A stretch of 64,000 nt of DNA from Methylomusa anaerophila (GCF_003966895.1 NZ_AP018449.1:813424-877423); one strand, 5' to 3'. Positions 7,036 to 17,295 are shown, counted from the stretch's first letter. Notes: generated from the letters alone by a model not told the origin. Translations and numbers: made by a program.

Positions 7036-10000
7036 TTATTCTTTGGAAGCGGCTGCCTCCGACGACAATTCATCATACATTTTCGCCAAGCGCTTGTAGG
7101 TATCCAATCTTTCAGCCGCATCTTTGGCTGTTTTATCAAACAGCGCGTCGGCTTGGGCGGGGAACTGCTGCTTAAGGGAGGAATACCGCACTTCTCCCAT
7201 GAGGAATTGCTTAAAGTCGGCGGTAGGTTCCGGGGAGTCCAGCCGGAACGGGTTTTTGCCCATATCTTTCAGGGCTGGATTATAGCGGTACATCGCCCAG
7301 TAGCCGGCTTCGACGGCTCGCTTGGCTTCCAGCTGGCTGTTGCCCATACCGGCTTTTAGTCCATGGTTGATGCAAGGCGAGTAAGCGATGAGCAGCGAAG
7401 GTCCCGGATAGGCTTCGGCCTCGGCGATGGCCTGCAAAGTCTGCTTTTTGTCAGCCCCCATGCAGATCTGCGCCACATAAACATAGCCATAGCTCACGGC
7501 CATCATCCCCAGGTCCTTTTTCTTGGTTGTTTTGCCGCTGGCCGCAAATTTAGCGATGGCCGCGGCCGGAGTGGCTTTGGAGGATTGTCCGCCGGTGTTG
7601 GAATATACTTCCGTATCGAAAACCAGTACATTGACATCTTCGCTGGCGGCCAGCACATGGTCCAGTCCGCCGAACCCGATATCATAGGCCCACCCGTCGC
7701 CGCCGAAAATCCATTGCGAACGTTTGACAAAGAAATCTTTGTCTTTATAGATTTCATTCAGCAGCGCATCGCTGCCTTTTTCAGCTTCCAGCAAAGTGAT
7801 AAGCTTGTCGGCTCTTTCCCGCGTTCCGACCCCGTTGTCTTTGTTGGCCAGCCAATCAGCCAGCGCCGTTTCTAGCTCACTGCTGATACTGAGCTTAGCG
7901 GCCGCCTCCATCTTCATCGCCAGACCGTTCCTAACTTGTTTTACCCCGAGGAACATGCCCAAACCATATTCGGCGTTATCCTCGAACAGGGAATTGGCCC
8001 AAGCCGGACCGTGGCCGCGATGATTGGTGGTATAAGGCATGGATGGCGCGCTGGCGCCCCAGATTGACGAACAGCCGGTGGCATTGGCAACCATCATCCG
8101 GTCGCCGAACAATTGGGTGACAAGTTTGGCGTACGGAGTTTCCCCGCAGCCGGCGCAAGCGCCGGAAAATTCAAGCAGCGGCTGTTCAAACTGACTGCCT
8201 TTCACCGTTTCTTTGCTCATGGGGTTGGCCTTGGGGGACACTTGCATCGCATATTCCCACAAAGCGGCTTGATTCATCTGCGTGGCTATGGGTTTCATAA
8301 CCAGCGCTTTTTCCTTGGCCGGACAAACCTGGGCGCAGTTGCCGCAGCCGGTGCAATCAAGGGGTGTAACCGCCATGCGGAAACTAAAGTTTTTGGCGCC
8401 GGCAGCAGGTTTTACGGCGAAGCCGGCTGGAGCGGCTTTCAATTCGGCGTCATTGACCAGTATAGGACGGATGGCTGCGTGGGGACAGACATAGGCGCAT
8501 TGATTACATTGGATACAATTGTCGGTTTGCCATTCCGGCACGTCAATGGCAATGCCGCGTTTTTCGTAAGCGGCCGTACCGGTGGGAAAGGTGCCGTCCT
8601 CCATGCCCAAAAAGGCGCTGACTGGCAAGCTGTCGCCTTCCTGACGGTTCACCGGGATCAGGATCTTTTCAATGAATTCAGGCGTTTTGTCCCTTACGGC
8701 AGCGTCATCCTGCGCATCTTGCCAGGTGGCAGGTACGGTAATTTTGACGATAGCTTCAACACCTTTATCGATAGCGGCGTTGTTCATGTCCACCACCTTT
8801 TGGCCCTTGTTGCCGTAAGAGCTTACCACAGCTTGTTTCAGATATTTAACAGCATCGGCAAGCGGGATAATGTTGGCCAGCTTGAAAAAAGCCGACTGCA
8901 TGATCATGTTAATGCGTCCGCCCAGTCCGAGTTCCTGGGCGATGCTTACAGCATCAATGGTGTAGAAGCTGATATTTTTGCCGGCGATATAGCGTTTCAT
9001 GGCGCCCGGCAGATTCTCTTCCAGTTCCCGTGCATCCCAGGTGCAGTTTAGGAGGAATACACCGCCGGGTTTAAGGCCCTCCAGCACATTATATTTATAA
9101 ACATAGGACTGGTTGTGACAGGCTACAAAGTCGGCTTTGTTGATGAGATAGGGCGATTTGATCGGCTGTTGGCCGAAACGCAGGTGAGATACCGTAATGC
9201 CGCCAGACTTTTTGGAGTCGTAGGCGAAATATCCCTGCGCATACATATCGGTATAATCACCGATAATTTTGATAGTGCTCTTATTGGCGCCTACGGTGCC
9301 GTCAGAACCTAACCCCCAGAATTTACAGGCTGTCGTCCCCTTAGGAGTGGTGTCAACGTCTTCACCCACCGGCAAAGATGTGTGGGTGACATCGTCAACA
9401 ATGCTGACCGTAAAGCGGTCTTGCGGTTGAGCCAGCTTGAGGTTGTCAAAGATGGGGATAATGTGGGCCGGAACAATATCTTTAGACCCTAAGCCATAGC
9501 GGCCGCCAACGATAACGGGCTGGAAATCCCTCCCGTAGAAAGCGCTTTTAACATCGAGATACAGCGGCTCGCCAATGGAACCGGGTTCTTTGGTACGGTC
9601 GAGCACGGCGATTTTCTTGACAGTTTGCGGGATGTATCGGAAGAAGTGTTCCAGTGAGAAAGGACGATAAAGGTGAACGGTCAGCAAGCCAACTTTTTCT
9701 CCTTTGGCGTTCAAATAGTCAACGGTTTCTTCAATGGCATCGCAGACCGAACCCATGGCAATAATCAGGCGGTCGGCGTCCGCTGCGCCATAATAGTTGA
9801 ACAGATGATATTCTCTGCCGGTCAGCTTGCTGATTTCGCCCATGTATTCTTCCACAATGGCCGGAATTGCTGCATAGTAAGGGTTTGCTACCTCCCTTTC
9901 CTGGAAGTAAATATCCGGGTTTTGCGCTGTACCCCGTACTACAGGATGATCGGGATTCAAGGCTCGGCGCCGGAAGGCGTTGACCGCATCCATGTCCACC

Positions 10001-10578
10001 AGTTTCGCCAAATCCTCATTTTGAAGCGTTTCAATTTTCTGAATTTCGTGGGAAGTCCTAAAGCCGTCGAAAAAATTTACGAACGGTACCCGGCCTTTAA
10101 TTGCCGCTAAGTGGGCCACCGCACCCAAGTCCATGACTTGCTGGACGCTGCTTTCCGCCAACAGGGCGCAGCCTGTCTGCCGGACCGCCATCACGTCTTG
10201 ATGGTCGCCGAAGATGTTGAGGGAGTTGGCGGCAACCGCCCGGGCGCTGACATGAAACACCCCCGGCAGCAATTCCCCGGCAATTTTGTACATGTTGGGA
10301 ATCATAAGCAGTAGTCCCTGGGATGCGGTATACGTGGATGTTAACGCGCCGGCCTGCAAGGAGCCGTGCATTGCGCCCGCAGCCCCGGCTTCGGACTGCA
10401 TTTCCACCACCTTAACCGGTTGTCCGAAAATATTTTTCTTTCCCTGCGCGACCCATTCATCCACATGTTCCGCCATTGGCGACGACGGGGTGATAGGGTA
10501 GATAGCTGCAACTTCGGTAAACGCGTAAGATACATGAGCCGCTGCGGTGTTACCATCCATGGTCTTCATTCTTGTCAT
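7036..10578 (-). CDS. nifJ: Pyruvate:ferredoxin (flavodoxin) oxidoreductase, single-chain
   Basis: The cytosolic enzyme oxidises pyruvate with CoA to acetyl-CoA and CO2, reducing ferredoxin; it is a central anaerobic step and reversible in acetogens. The 1180-residue single chain has all expected parts in order: the N-terminal pyrimidine domain (YPITPSSPMAEHVDEW), a gamma domain, two 4Fe-4S clusters (CIQCNQCAYVCP and CTGCGNCAQVCP), an additional cluster Cys pair (CAGCGETPYAKL), and the TPP-binding domain (GDGWAYDIGFGGLDH). The length is normal for NifJ-type enzymes. I start at the ATG at 10578, seven to eight bases after AAAGGAG, rather than at the longer frame to 10626. It is a single-gene unit convergent with arsB. 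Confidence 0.97.
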   Translation of the reverse strand: MTRMKTMDGNTAAAHVSYAFTEVAAIYPITPSSPMAEHVDEWVAQGKKNIFGQPVKVVEMQSEAGAAGAMHGSLQAGALTSTYTASQGLLLMIPNMYKIAGELLPGVFHVSARAVAANSLNIFGDHQDVMAVRQTGCALLAESSVQQVMDLGAVAHLAAIKGRVPFVNFFDGFRTSHEIQKIETLQNEDLAKLVDMDAVNAFRRRALNPDHPVVRGTAQNPDIYFQEREVANPYYAAIPAIVEEYMGEISKLTGREYHLFNYYGAADADRLIIAMGSVCDAIEETVDYLNAKGEKVGLLTVHLYRPFSLEHFFRYIPQTVKKIAVLDRTKEPGSIGEPLYLDVKSAFYGRDFQPVIVGGRYGLGSKDIVPAHIIPIFDNLKLAQPQDRFTVSIVDDVTHTSLPVGEDVDTTPKGTTACKFWGLGSDGTVGANKSTIKIIGDYTDMYAQGYFAYDSKKSGGITVSHLRFGQQPIKSPYLINKADFVACHNQSYVYKYNVLEGLKPGGVFLLNCTWDARELEENLPGAMKRYIAGKNISFYTIDAVSIAQELGLGGRINMIMQSAFFKLANIIPLADAVKYLKQAVVSSYGNKGQKVVDMNNAAIDKGVEAIVKITVPATWQDAQDDAAVRDKTPEFIEKILIPVNRQEGDSLPVSAFLGMEDGTFPTGTAAYEKRGIAIDVPEWQTDNCIQCNQCAYVCPHAAIRPILVNDAELKAAPAGFAVKPAAGAKNFSFRMAVTPLDCTGCGNCAQVCPAKEKALVMKPIATQMNQAALWEYAMQVSPKANPMSKETVKGSQFEQPLLEFSGACAGCGETPYAKLVTQLFGDRMMVANATGCSSIWGASAPSMPYTTNHRGHGPAWANSLFEDNAEYGLGMFLGVKQVRNGLAMKMEAAAKLSISSELETALADWLANKDNGVGTRERADKLITLLEAEKGSDALLNEIYKDKDFFVKRSQWIFGGDGWAYDIGFGGLDHVLAASEDVNVLVFDTEVYSNTGGQSSKATPAAAIAKFAASGKTTKKKDLGMMAVSYGYVYVAQICMGADKKQTLQAIAEAEAYPGPSLLIAYSPCINHGLKAGMGNSQLEAKRAVEAGYWAMYRYNPALKDMGKNPFRLDSPEPTADFKQFLMGEVRYSSLKQQFPAQADALFDKTAKDAAERLDTYKRLAKMYDELSSEAAASKE

Positions 10579-10911
10579 AAAAACTCTCCTTTTTTCCATA
10601 TCTGATAAAAAATTCATTTCGAGCATTTCGAGTTTGAAAAAAAGCTCGACTCTCGACTAAGGATACACTCTTACGCCGAGTGTATAGTTGGTCTGACAGC
10701 TCGAAGTAAGTTACCCGCGACAGCAGCATAACACCTTACGAAAACTGATAAAAAATAGCATCCAACAAATATAAATAATTCGTCTTTATTTTCTATTATC
10801 CTGCTTACTTAGAAAAAAAGACGCAAAATTCATACTATAAAACCGCTAACTTTCCACCGGCCGTGAAACCCCTTGAGCCGCATTCCCGGCAAACCTTACC
10901 CCTGTTCCTTT
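10579..10911. other. nifJ upstream region with a leader hairpin
   Basis: This non-coding gap contains ATACACTC (10663-10670) pairing with GAGTGTAT (10678-10685), plus a nearby GAGTCGAG/CTCGAAA-rich stretch. It would sit in the 5' leader or operator of nifJ. I find no known riboswitch signature. The part next to the EamA gene end has no visible feature. Confidence 0.35.
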
Positions 10912-11805
10912 TCATAGCTTACCGGGTCCCAAGCCTCTTTCCAGCATGCCTGTGGTCAGATATACGCCGCAAAATACCAGCAGCCCTCCCAATACTTGCG
11001 CTCCGGTGATCGTTTCGCCTAATAGTCCGCTGATAATCGCGGTGAACACAGGTATTAAATTCAAAAAGACACCGACCTTGCTGGCGCCGACCGCCCGTAC
11101 CGAAATATTCCAGAAAACAAAGGAACCTACCGAAGGGAATATTACCATATAGAAAATTCCGGTAACGGCTAACGGTCCGATTTTCCCGGTGTCGATTCCC
11201 TGGGCGGCGGCGAAGGGCGCCATCAAAAGCACCGCGATCCCTGCTGATACTGCTGTGGCGGTAATGGGAGGAGTAGATAATTTCCTTCCTATTAGTGAAT
11301 ACAATGTCCATATCAGGACCGCGGCCAGCATCAGCAGGTCGCCCAGATTAAATTGTGCTTGCAACACTCGTGTAAAATCACCATGGGTTAAAACGATTAA
11401 AGCGCCGCTGAGTGAGGCAATAAAGCCCAGTGTTTGCAAGCTGGAAACCCGCTCTCGTAATAAAACTACGGAAAACATGACAATAACTCCGGGATTTAGC
11501 GCACTTACCAGGGCAGCATTTGTTGCCGTTGTGTACTCCAGGGCCGAATAAAGAACCAGGTTGTAGCCTATAACCCCTAAAACACCCATGCCTAACAGTA
11601 AAAGCCAATCCTTTTTCACCGTACTCCCTGCGGTTTTTTCCATATAGCGGGCAATGGGCAACAAGAGCAATAACGCTAACGACCACCGTGAGAATGTGAT
11701 CCAAAGGGGAGTCATCTCGGCAATTACATACTTGCCAAACACATAATTCCCGGCCCAGAACAGATTGCATATTATCAACAACAGCCAGATCCGCCATTTG
11801 TCCAT
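10912..11805 (-). CDS. EamA-family (DMT superfamily) transporter
   Basis: The 297-residue inner-membrane protein has about ten hydrophobic helices in two EamA repeats. The first runs from LLIICNLFWAGNYVFGKYV to about residue 140 and the second starts near residue 155 (NLGDLLMLAAVLIWTLYSLIGRK). Members usually export amino acids, metabolites or drugs. The substrate is not readable here. AAGGAG lies ten bases before the ATG at 11805. It is a single gene downstream of a strong terminator that closes the two-partner secretion operon. Confidence 0.88.
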   Translation of the reverse strand: MDKWRIWLLLIICNLFWAGNYVFGKYVIAEMTPLWITFSRWSLALLLLLPIARYMEKTAGSTVKKDWLLLLGMGVLGVIGYNLVLYSALEYTTATNAALVSALNPGVIVMFSVVLLRERVSSLQTLGFIASLSGALIVLTHGDFTRVLQAQFNLGDLLMLAAVLIWTLYSLIGRKLSTPPITATAVSAGIAVLLMAPFAAAQGIDTGKIGPLAVTGIFYMVIFPSVGSFVFWNISVRAVGASKVGVFLNLIPVFTAIISGLLGETITGAQVLGGLLVFCGVYLTTGMLERGLGPGKL

Positions 11806-12008
11806 ATGTTTTCAGCTCCTTAGTATGCGAAGGGTAAACCAAGAACACATTTCCATCACTTTGAATTAAAAAACAAAACCAGGCACACTTGATACTTCGT
11901 GGAGCATGCCCAATACGATATTTCTGCTGTAATTCCGGAAATCCTCCTGTCTCCGTAATTAAATTGCGTGGCCGGCAAAAATAAATCCGCCGTTTGACTG
12001 ATATGAAT

Positions 12009-12041
12009 GCAAAAATCCCCGGAACTTCCGAGGATTTTTGC
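12009..12041 (-). terminator. Terminator after tpsA
   Basis: GCAAAAATCC (12009-12018) pairs with GGATTTTTGC (12032-12041), with additional CGGAA/TTCCG inner pairing. It lies 84 bases past the exoprotein stop on the minus strand. The remaining 11806-12124 interval shows no convincing gene; a 93-codon frame there was rejected. Confidence 0.75.
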
Positions 12042-12124
12042 TGGAATTTTCCACGTTATCCGTAGCGCATTATCACCAGGCTCCAAAACTTGTGTAGCAG
12101 GAGAAGGAAACCTTACGGCTGCGG

Positions 12125-14530
12125 CTACTGTTGCCACCGAAGGAAAGGGTAGCCGGAAGTGATATTCCAGGTGTTAGTAAAGTCCCAGCCGGCATAGCTG
12201 TTTTTTTGCTTCATTTGGGCCGTCGTCAGGCCGGTAACGCCCGAACTGCCGCCGGAGCCAACGCCGATTGATTGGCCTGATGTTTGATTATCCCAATAGG
12301 TATTGGTGATGGTGACTGTACCGCCGTCGCTAGTAATATGCCCCGTCAGGCCGCCGATGAAATATCCGCCAGAAACCGCGCCAGTACTATAAGAGTTTGT
12401 GACACTGGCTGTGCTATTATTAGTAGTGTCGTAACTATAGTGACTATAAGTTTCGTTAAGCCCAACCAGACCACCGACTTCATAGTTACCGGTAACCGTC
12501 CCAGTACTGTAAGAATTCGTGATATTGGCCGTACTCGCAGTATCATAGTTATTCTCCCACCAGCCGGCGTCATAACCAGCAAAGTTATCTCCCACCAGAC
12601 CGCCGACATCTTTGTCGCCATAAACCCTGCTAGTGCTATAACAATTTGCGATACTGGCCGTACTATTATTATTATTGCTATTATCATTTTGAGTATGGTT
12701 AATTCCCACCAGTCCACCGACTGCTGCATAGGTACCAGTAACCGTGCCAGTGCTGTAAGAATTTGTGATACTGGCCGTTCCCGCAGTGGCATAGTTGTCC
12801 CCCGCTAAGCCGCCGAGATTCATTTCACCTTCCACAGAGCTAGTGCTGTAACAATTTGTGATACTGGCCGTTCCGGCACTAGCAAAGTTCACACCCACCA
12901 GGCCACCGACTACATAGGTGCCAGTAACCGTGCCAGTGCTGTAACAATTTGTGATGCTGGACGTACCATTATAACCATAATTCGACCCCACCAGGCCACC
13001 GATGTCAGTTCTGCCGGTAATCGTTTCATTCACAAGGCCAACATTGCTAATCGTTGCGTTTTGAGCGTAGCCGAACAAACCGACATCATCCGTTGAAGGC
13101 CGGTTGATCGTCAATCCCGTAATGGTATGACCACCGCCGTCAAACTTGCCGGTAAATGGCGAATTCCAGGCTGGGCCCACCGGCGCAAACCCGGCTCCAT
13201 CATTCCAGCTCGCCGTCGCGCTGGCATCCACATCCCTGCTCAGCCCGTAATAGCCGGCTAAATTAGTATTCATCGCCTGCAACTGGTTGACATCATTCAC
13301 CAGCATATAGGCCGTCAGGCTGCCGGTAACTTTATCTGAGTACGAGTTGCCACTGCCGTCGGACTTGGTAGCGGCATCGGTGTAACTTACCGGGTTATAG
13401 TATATCGCCACATTCTTGCCGCTAACGGCTGCGCCAGGGTCGATGGTTACCGTGCTGGCTGCAGCCCCGGTCCCGCCTGTTCCCGCCCTTAGGACAAGGT
13501 CGCCCGCCGCTTTGATATTGGCGGCGCCGGCGATGTGGATATTGTCTCCCCGGACCGTAATTGTGCCGCCCGGTGAACCGGCGTCCCGCACGCTGGCGTC
13601 CAATACGCCGCTGTTGGCCACTGTGCCGTTGGTGCCGCCCTCCAGACGGATAACGCCGTTCACATTGTTGATGCTTTTGGCCTGGATGGTGCCAGTGTTA
13701 TTGATGACCGTACCAGCCAAAGCATCGGCTGCGCTGGCAGCCATGATGACCTGGCCGCCGTCGGCCCGGATCAGGTGCCTGTTGTCCGCCAAAGCGTGAA
13801 ACGCCGACCGGTTTACTGCCAGGGACAGAAGCTTGTCGCCGGCGAAATCAAGGGTTACCTCTTTGCCTGCCGCCAAGGCCACCGTACCCTGTTTGGCCGT
13901 GATAATTCCCCGGTTGGAAACCTTCCGGCCAAGGAGCGCCACATAGCCGCCTGTGGTTGTCATAATGTTGCCATGGTTGACTACCGAACCGCCGCTGCCG
14001 CTGAAATCATCAAATTTTCCCGCCTTAAAGTCACTGTCAGATATATTCAATGTCGATGCCACCAAGCCGCCGACATTGACCTGAGAGCCACACGCAAAGA
14101 GTATCCCGTTGGGATTGATGAGAAATACCTTGCCGTTGGCGCTGAGAGCGCCGTAGATAACGGAAGCGTCATTGCCGACCACTCTGTTGAGGGCAATGGC
14201 GCTGGCGCTTGGCTGCAGGAAGTTTACTGTTTCACCGGCATTAATACCGAAAGTCTGCCAGTTGATACCCAGCTTATTAGTCTTTTGGGTAATGGTCATG
14301 GTTTGGCCGTTTTCACTAATGGCTCCCTTACCGACGGTAACTGTTCCGCCGGCAGGATTGGCATAGACACTGGTCACGGCGGCCAGCGTCAGGCTGATTG
14401 CCATGACCGGCGGCAACAGGCCTTTGGCCAGTGTTTTCATGGAATTATTCCCTTTTTGCGACATCGCGCCCTGCAGGTTGCAACCCTTGTCCTTGCAGCG
14501 CTCCCAGGTGCGTCGCCATGATCGTTGCAT
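12125..14530 (-). CDS. Two-partner secretion exoprotein with filamentous-haemagglutinin N-domain and GLUG repeats (TpsA)
   Basis: The 801-residue product is predicted to be secreted across the outer membrane by the TpsB partner encoded just upstream. It has a long positively charged leader followed by a hydrophobic signal segment ending near ANPAGG. A TPS domain follows (about residues 60-300) with the signature INPNGILFACGSQVNVGG and NRVVGNDASVIYGAL. A beta-helical middle comes next. About seven C-terminal repeats of the form GGLVGxN...TNxYSTGxVxG (GLUG motif, residues about 510-760) are interspersed with Asn/Ser-rich loops. The start is supported by GGAGGT nine bases upstream. It is probably an adhesin or surface fibre. 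I see no toxin-like C-terminal domain. Confidence 0.9.
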   Translation of the reverse strand: MQRSWRRTWERCKDKGCNLQGAMSQKGNNSMKTLAKGLLPPVMAISLTLAAVTSVYANPAGGTVTVGKGAISENGQTMTITQKTNKLGINWQTFGINAGETVNFLQPSASAIALNRVVGNDASVIYGALSANGKVFLINPNGILFACGSQVNVGGLVASTLNISDSDFKAGKFDDFSGSGGSVVNHGNIMTTTGGYVALLGRKVSNRGIITAKQGTVALAAGKEVTLDFAGDKLLSLAVNRSAFHALADNRHLIRADGGQVIMAASAADALAGTVINNTGTIQAKSINNVNGVIRLEGGTNGTVANSGVLDASVRDAGSPGGTITVRGDNIHIAGAANIKAAGDLVLRAGTGGTGAAASTVTIDPGAAVSGKNVAIYYNPVSYTDAATKSDGSGNSYSDKVTGSLTAYMLVNDVNQLQAMNTNLAGYYGLSRDVDASATASWNDGAGFAPVGPAWNSPFTGKFDGGGHTITGLTINRPSTDDVGLFGYAQNATISNVGLVNETITGRTDIGGLVGSNYGYNGTSSITNCYSTGTVTGTYVVGGLVGVNFASAGTASITNCYSTSSVEGEMNLGGLAGDNYATAGTASITNSYSTGTVTGTYAAVGGLVGINHTQNDNSNNNNSTASIANCYSTSRVYGDKDVGGLVGDNFAGYDAGWWENNYDTASTANITNSYSTGTVTGNYEVGGLVGLNETYSHYSYDTTNNSTASVTNSYSTGAVSGGYFIGGLTGHITSDGGTVTITNTYWDNQTSGQSIGVGSGGSSGVTGLTTAQMKQKNSYAGWDFTNTWNITSGYPFLRWQQ

Positions 14531-14545
14531 TGTAACAGGACCTCC

Positions 14546-16237
14546 TTATATATTTTTTACGCCTTGCAGCCAAAAACGACCGCTTTTGTCGGTGTCGGCA
14601 GTTGCTGGATCGGAAGTTAGCTTCCAGGCGTAGTCCAGCCGGATACTGTAATCCTCTGCTTTGCTAAAAATGAGTCCCAGCCCGGCGCCGGTAAGATGCC
14701 GGCTGTTAACACCGGCGTCCGGCCAGGGCTTTTTGTTGATGGTTATTTGGCCGCTGTCAATGAAAGCAGCCAGTTGGAAGGCCGGTGTCGGCAGGTTCCA
14801 GCGCAGTTCACCGTTAACCAGGTATCCCTGGTCACCGGATGCTTCGCTCTGGGGGTAGGCTCTTACGCCGTTAACGCCGCCAAGACAAAGCTTTTCCGAG
14901 GAGTCCAGGTTTTTATCGGCAAATTGCCCGGTAAGCCCCAGATAGAAGGTGAGGCGGGAATTGAGGTATTGCATGCGGCTAAAACTGATATTGGCTTTGC
15001 TGTAGGAACCGGCGGTTTGAGCGGTGATGCTGTCGATAGCTTGGGCCTCGCTGCTGTCGATAGTCAGACTGCCGGCGGCAAAAGTCAGGGCAAAACTGTT
15101 TATTCCCCCGCCGCCCCACTTGTCCCGGCTATCGCCGCTAAGACCGAAAGCCCAAACCTGAGCCCTTTTGTCGGTAATACTGGCAAGGGCATCGATGCGG
15201 TCTTCCAACTTCTTGTGTTCATAGCCGATACGGCTATAGAGGTTGTAGTTACGGCTACGGACAAGGGGATAGGTGACGTAAATGCCGGTTGTTTTGGATT
15301 CGCCGCTGGCATTTAGGTCGGCAAAGTCTTCCCTCAGGGCATAATGCAGCTGGGCATAACCCAGGCCGAGGCGGAGGCCCTGTCCGCCTACGGGCAACAG
15401 ATAATTCCAGGTTGTATCATTCAGGCCGCGTCCGGCGGTAATTTCCCGGATGTTGACCGCATCACCCAGACCGCTGGGATTATTGGCAGTTAGGCTGATG
15501 CTGCCGCGAATCTGACCGGTAAAACGGATGCCGTAGTTGTCGATGGATATTTGACCGGTAGTCTTTGCCGTATCGTTAATTTCTACAATGAGGTCAGCAG
15601 TGCCGGATGTCTTGCCCGGGGCCAGGGTTGCCTGGACGTTAACACCGCTGGTGTCATTTAACAATAGCAGCGCCCGCTCCAGGCTGTCGCTTTTAATGTA
15701 GTCGCCGCTTTTTATACTGCTGAGCAATCTGTCGACGGCAGAATCAGCAAGTTGGGAATGGTTGCGTATGTCGAGATCGCCATACTGTCCGATTTCGACC
15801 GCTATCTCTACAACACCGTCCTTGATGTCTTGCGCCGGAATATAGGCGTAGGCCACGATGTAGCCTTGTTCGTGCAGGTATTCGGCAATACGTGCCGCCA
15901 GGTCTTCCAATTGGGACAAGGTAAGTTCCCGGCCCAGGGTATCCTGTACCACGGCCCGCAGCCGGTCCTCACTGAAAATTGTTTGCCCGGTAATATGAAC
16001 GCCGGCTACTTTTACTCTTGGCCCCTGGGTTGACGGCGAGACACTTTTTCCTTGCTGTTCGATTTCAATGTTGACGTCAGATTGGCTTCTTTCGAATATT
16101 TTGCGTTCTTCCAGACTGCCGGCGGTTTTGCCGGCATCCGGTTTATCAAAGCCAGAAACCGATGAGGCGGCGCCAAATATTAACGCAACGGCAAGACTCA
16201 GACAAAGTTTGCCGTTGCGCCGTTTTTTTGAAAGCAT
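14546..16237 (-). CDS. Two-partner secretion outer-membrane translocator (TpsB; ShlB/FhaC family)
   Basis: An outer-membrane beta-barrel with periplasmic POTRA domains that exports the partner exoprotein. The 563 residues comprise a signal peptide (ending about residue 29, SSVSGFDKP), a linker, two POTRA-like regions (residues about 75-220, with VAGVHITGQTIFSEDRL) and a barrel. The barrel has a VRAYP sequence in the GGVNGVRAYP segment, which corresponds to the conserved VRGY tip motif of FhaC-type barrels with Gly replaced by Ala. GGAGG is well placed before the ATG at 16237. The exoprotein gene begins 15 bases after this stop, so the two form an operon with tpsB first. A working outer membrane is implied. 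Confidence 0.93.
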   Translation of the reverse strand: MLSKKRRNGKLCLSLAVALIFGAASSVSGFDKPDAGKTAGSLEERKIFERSQSDVNIEIEQQGKSVSPSTQGPRVKVAGVHITGQTIFSEDRLRAVVQDTLGRELTLSQLEDLAARIAEYLHEQGYIVAYAYIPAQDIKDGVVEIAVEIGQYGDLDIRNHSQLADSAVDRLLSSIKSGDYIKSDSLERALLLLNDTSGVNVQATLAPGKTSGTADLIVEINDTAKTTGQISIDNYGIRFTGQIRGSISLTANNPSGLGDAVNIREITAGRGLNDTTWNYLLPVGGQGLRLGLGYAQLHYALREDFADLNASGESKTTGIYVTYPLVRSRNYNLYSRIGYEHKKLEDRIDALASITDKRAQVWAFGLSGDSRDKWGGGGINSFALTFAAGSLTIDSSEAQAIDSITAQTAGSYSKANISFSRMQYLNSRLTFYLGLTGQFADKNLDSSEKLCLGGVNGVRAYPQSEASGDQGYLVNGELRWNLPTPAFQLAAFIDSGQITINKKPWPDAGVNSRHLTGAGLGLIFSKAEDYSIRLDYAWKLTSDPATADTDKSGRFWLQGVKNI

Positions 16238-16349
16238 AGTTTCCTCCTTTCCGATTATGAGTTAACTCTAAGTTGGTCTAAATACTTTACAGTTCATTTG
16301 TACACTTCTTTTTATTTATTTAAATATTTAAATATATCATGTTGAAAAT

Positions 16350-16412
16350 TGGACATCCGGGTATCAGGATAGGCTGAGGTTAAGCGCCAGCATTGAAGGG
16401 TTCGACATTGCT
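16350..16412. repeat. Palindromic repeat family, left half only
   Basis: The sequence around CCGGGTATCAGGATAGGCTGAGGTTAAGCG matches the left arm and centre of the full copies at 48960 and 51746, then diverges after GGGTTC. It lies in the AT-rich region 16238-16679, between tpsB and the TetR gene, in which I see no other feature. Confidence 0.6.
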
Positions 16413-16679
16413 TCAGGCTTTATAATTTACAAAATTTATCTTATATGTTTTAATATACTATAAAAGTATTTATTTTCCTGTCAAATTCAAATTACTTATA
16501 CAGTTCGATTTTGTAAAAATTTTGTAAATTATTTCGGCTAATGTAGGGTTGTCACCGATATATTACTCACATAGAAAAAGGCTACCGTCAGCATATTGCA
16601 GGCGATAACCGTCATTTTTTATATTAAATATTCTCTTTGGGAGCAAGTTCCGGTTCTTCGCCCCTTGCCGCTGAATAGA

Positions 16680-17258
16680 TCACTCCGGTGGGCAGTTGTC
16701 GGCTGTACGGTCGGCAAGTATGCCGTACATAAGCACATCAGCCGTATAGGTAAGCGCTTGCAGCAACGAAATGTTATGGTGGACGAGGAAACGGTAATCG
16801 ATAATCTCTTTGTGAGCCCCGCTCAGCATTTTCTTAATGATAGGAAGACTGATGGGACGCAAATGACCGTTTTCTATTCCTTCCTGCAGAAACTTCTCAA
16901 TGCCCCCCCATTTTTCATCCATAAGCCGGTCAAACTTATCCCACTCCGCCGGCAAATAACGTCTTATGTCATCGGCGATTTGCCCCTCTACCGGCAGAAT
17001 ATTTTGCTGGGGCGTAAGCATTTTTTTCAGTCTTTCCGGATAAGAAATGCTCTGGTCATGCAATATCTTTTCGTGTTGTTCGTGGATCTCTTGCAGACAT
17101 TGATCAATTATAGCGCCGATAAGCTCTTCTTTCGATGTAAAATACTCATACAATAAACGTTTGCTGACTCCCAGGCACCTAGCTAAATCAGCCATGGTAA
17201 ACTTAATACTTTTTATCCGCATCTCCTCAGCCGCAGCCAACATAATTCGTTTGCGCAT
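16680..17258 (-). CDS. TetR-family transcriptional regulator
   Basis: The 192-residue protein has an N-terminal helix-turn-helix (residues about 22-50: FTMADLARCLGVSKRLLYEYFTSKEELIGAII), the standard TetR DNA-binding pattern. A helical ligand-binding and dimerisation domain follows. AAGGGGG precedes the ATG at 17258. It lies 37 bases downstream of the MFS transporter stop on the same strand, so the two may be co-transcribed and the regulator probably controls the transporter (inference). The inducer is unknown. Confidence 0.9.
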   Translation of the reverse strand: MRKRIMLAAAEEMRIKSIKFTMADLARCLGVSKRLLYEYFTSKEELIGAIIDQCLQEIHEQHEKILHDQSISYPERLKKMLTPQQNILPVEGQIADDIRRYLPAEWDKFDRLMDEKWGGIEKFLQEGIENGHLRPISLPIIKKMLSGAHKEIIDYRFLVHHNISLLQALTYTADVLMYGILADRTADNCPPE

Positions 17259-17295
17259 CCACTTCCCCCTTATATTGCACTAATGACGGGAGTAA

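Noticed and set aside
8113..9051. 312-codon plus-strand frame opposite nifJ
   Set aside because: Antisense shadow of a highly conserved gene; no ribosome site and no recognisable domain.
10579..10911. Possible riboswitch or T-box before nifJ
   Set aside because: Only one simple hairpin is clear and no known riboswitch consensus was found, so I list it only as a leader hairpin.
11856..12137. 93-codon minus-strand frame
   Set aside because: It contains the tpsA terminator hairpin, overlaps the tpsA end and has no ribosome site.
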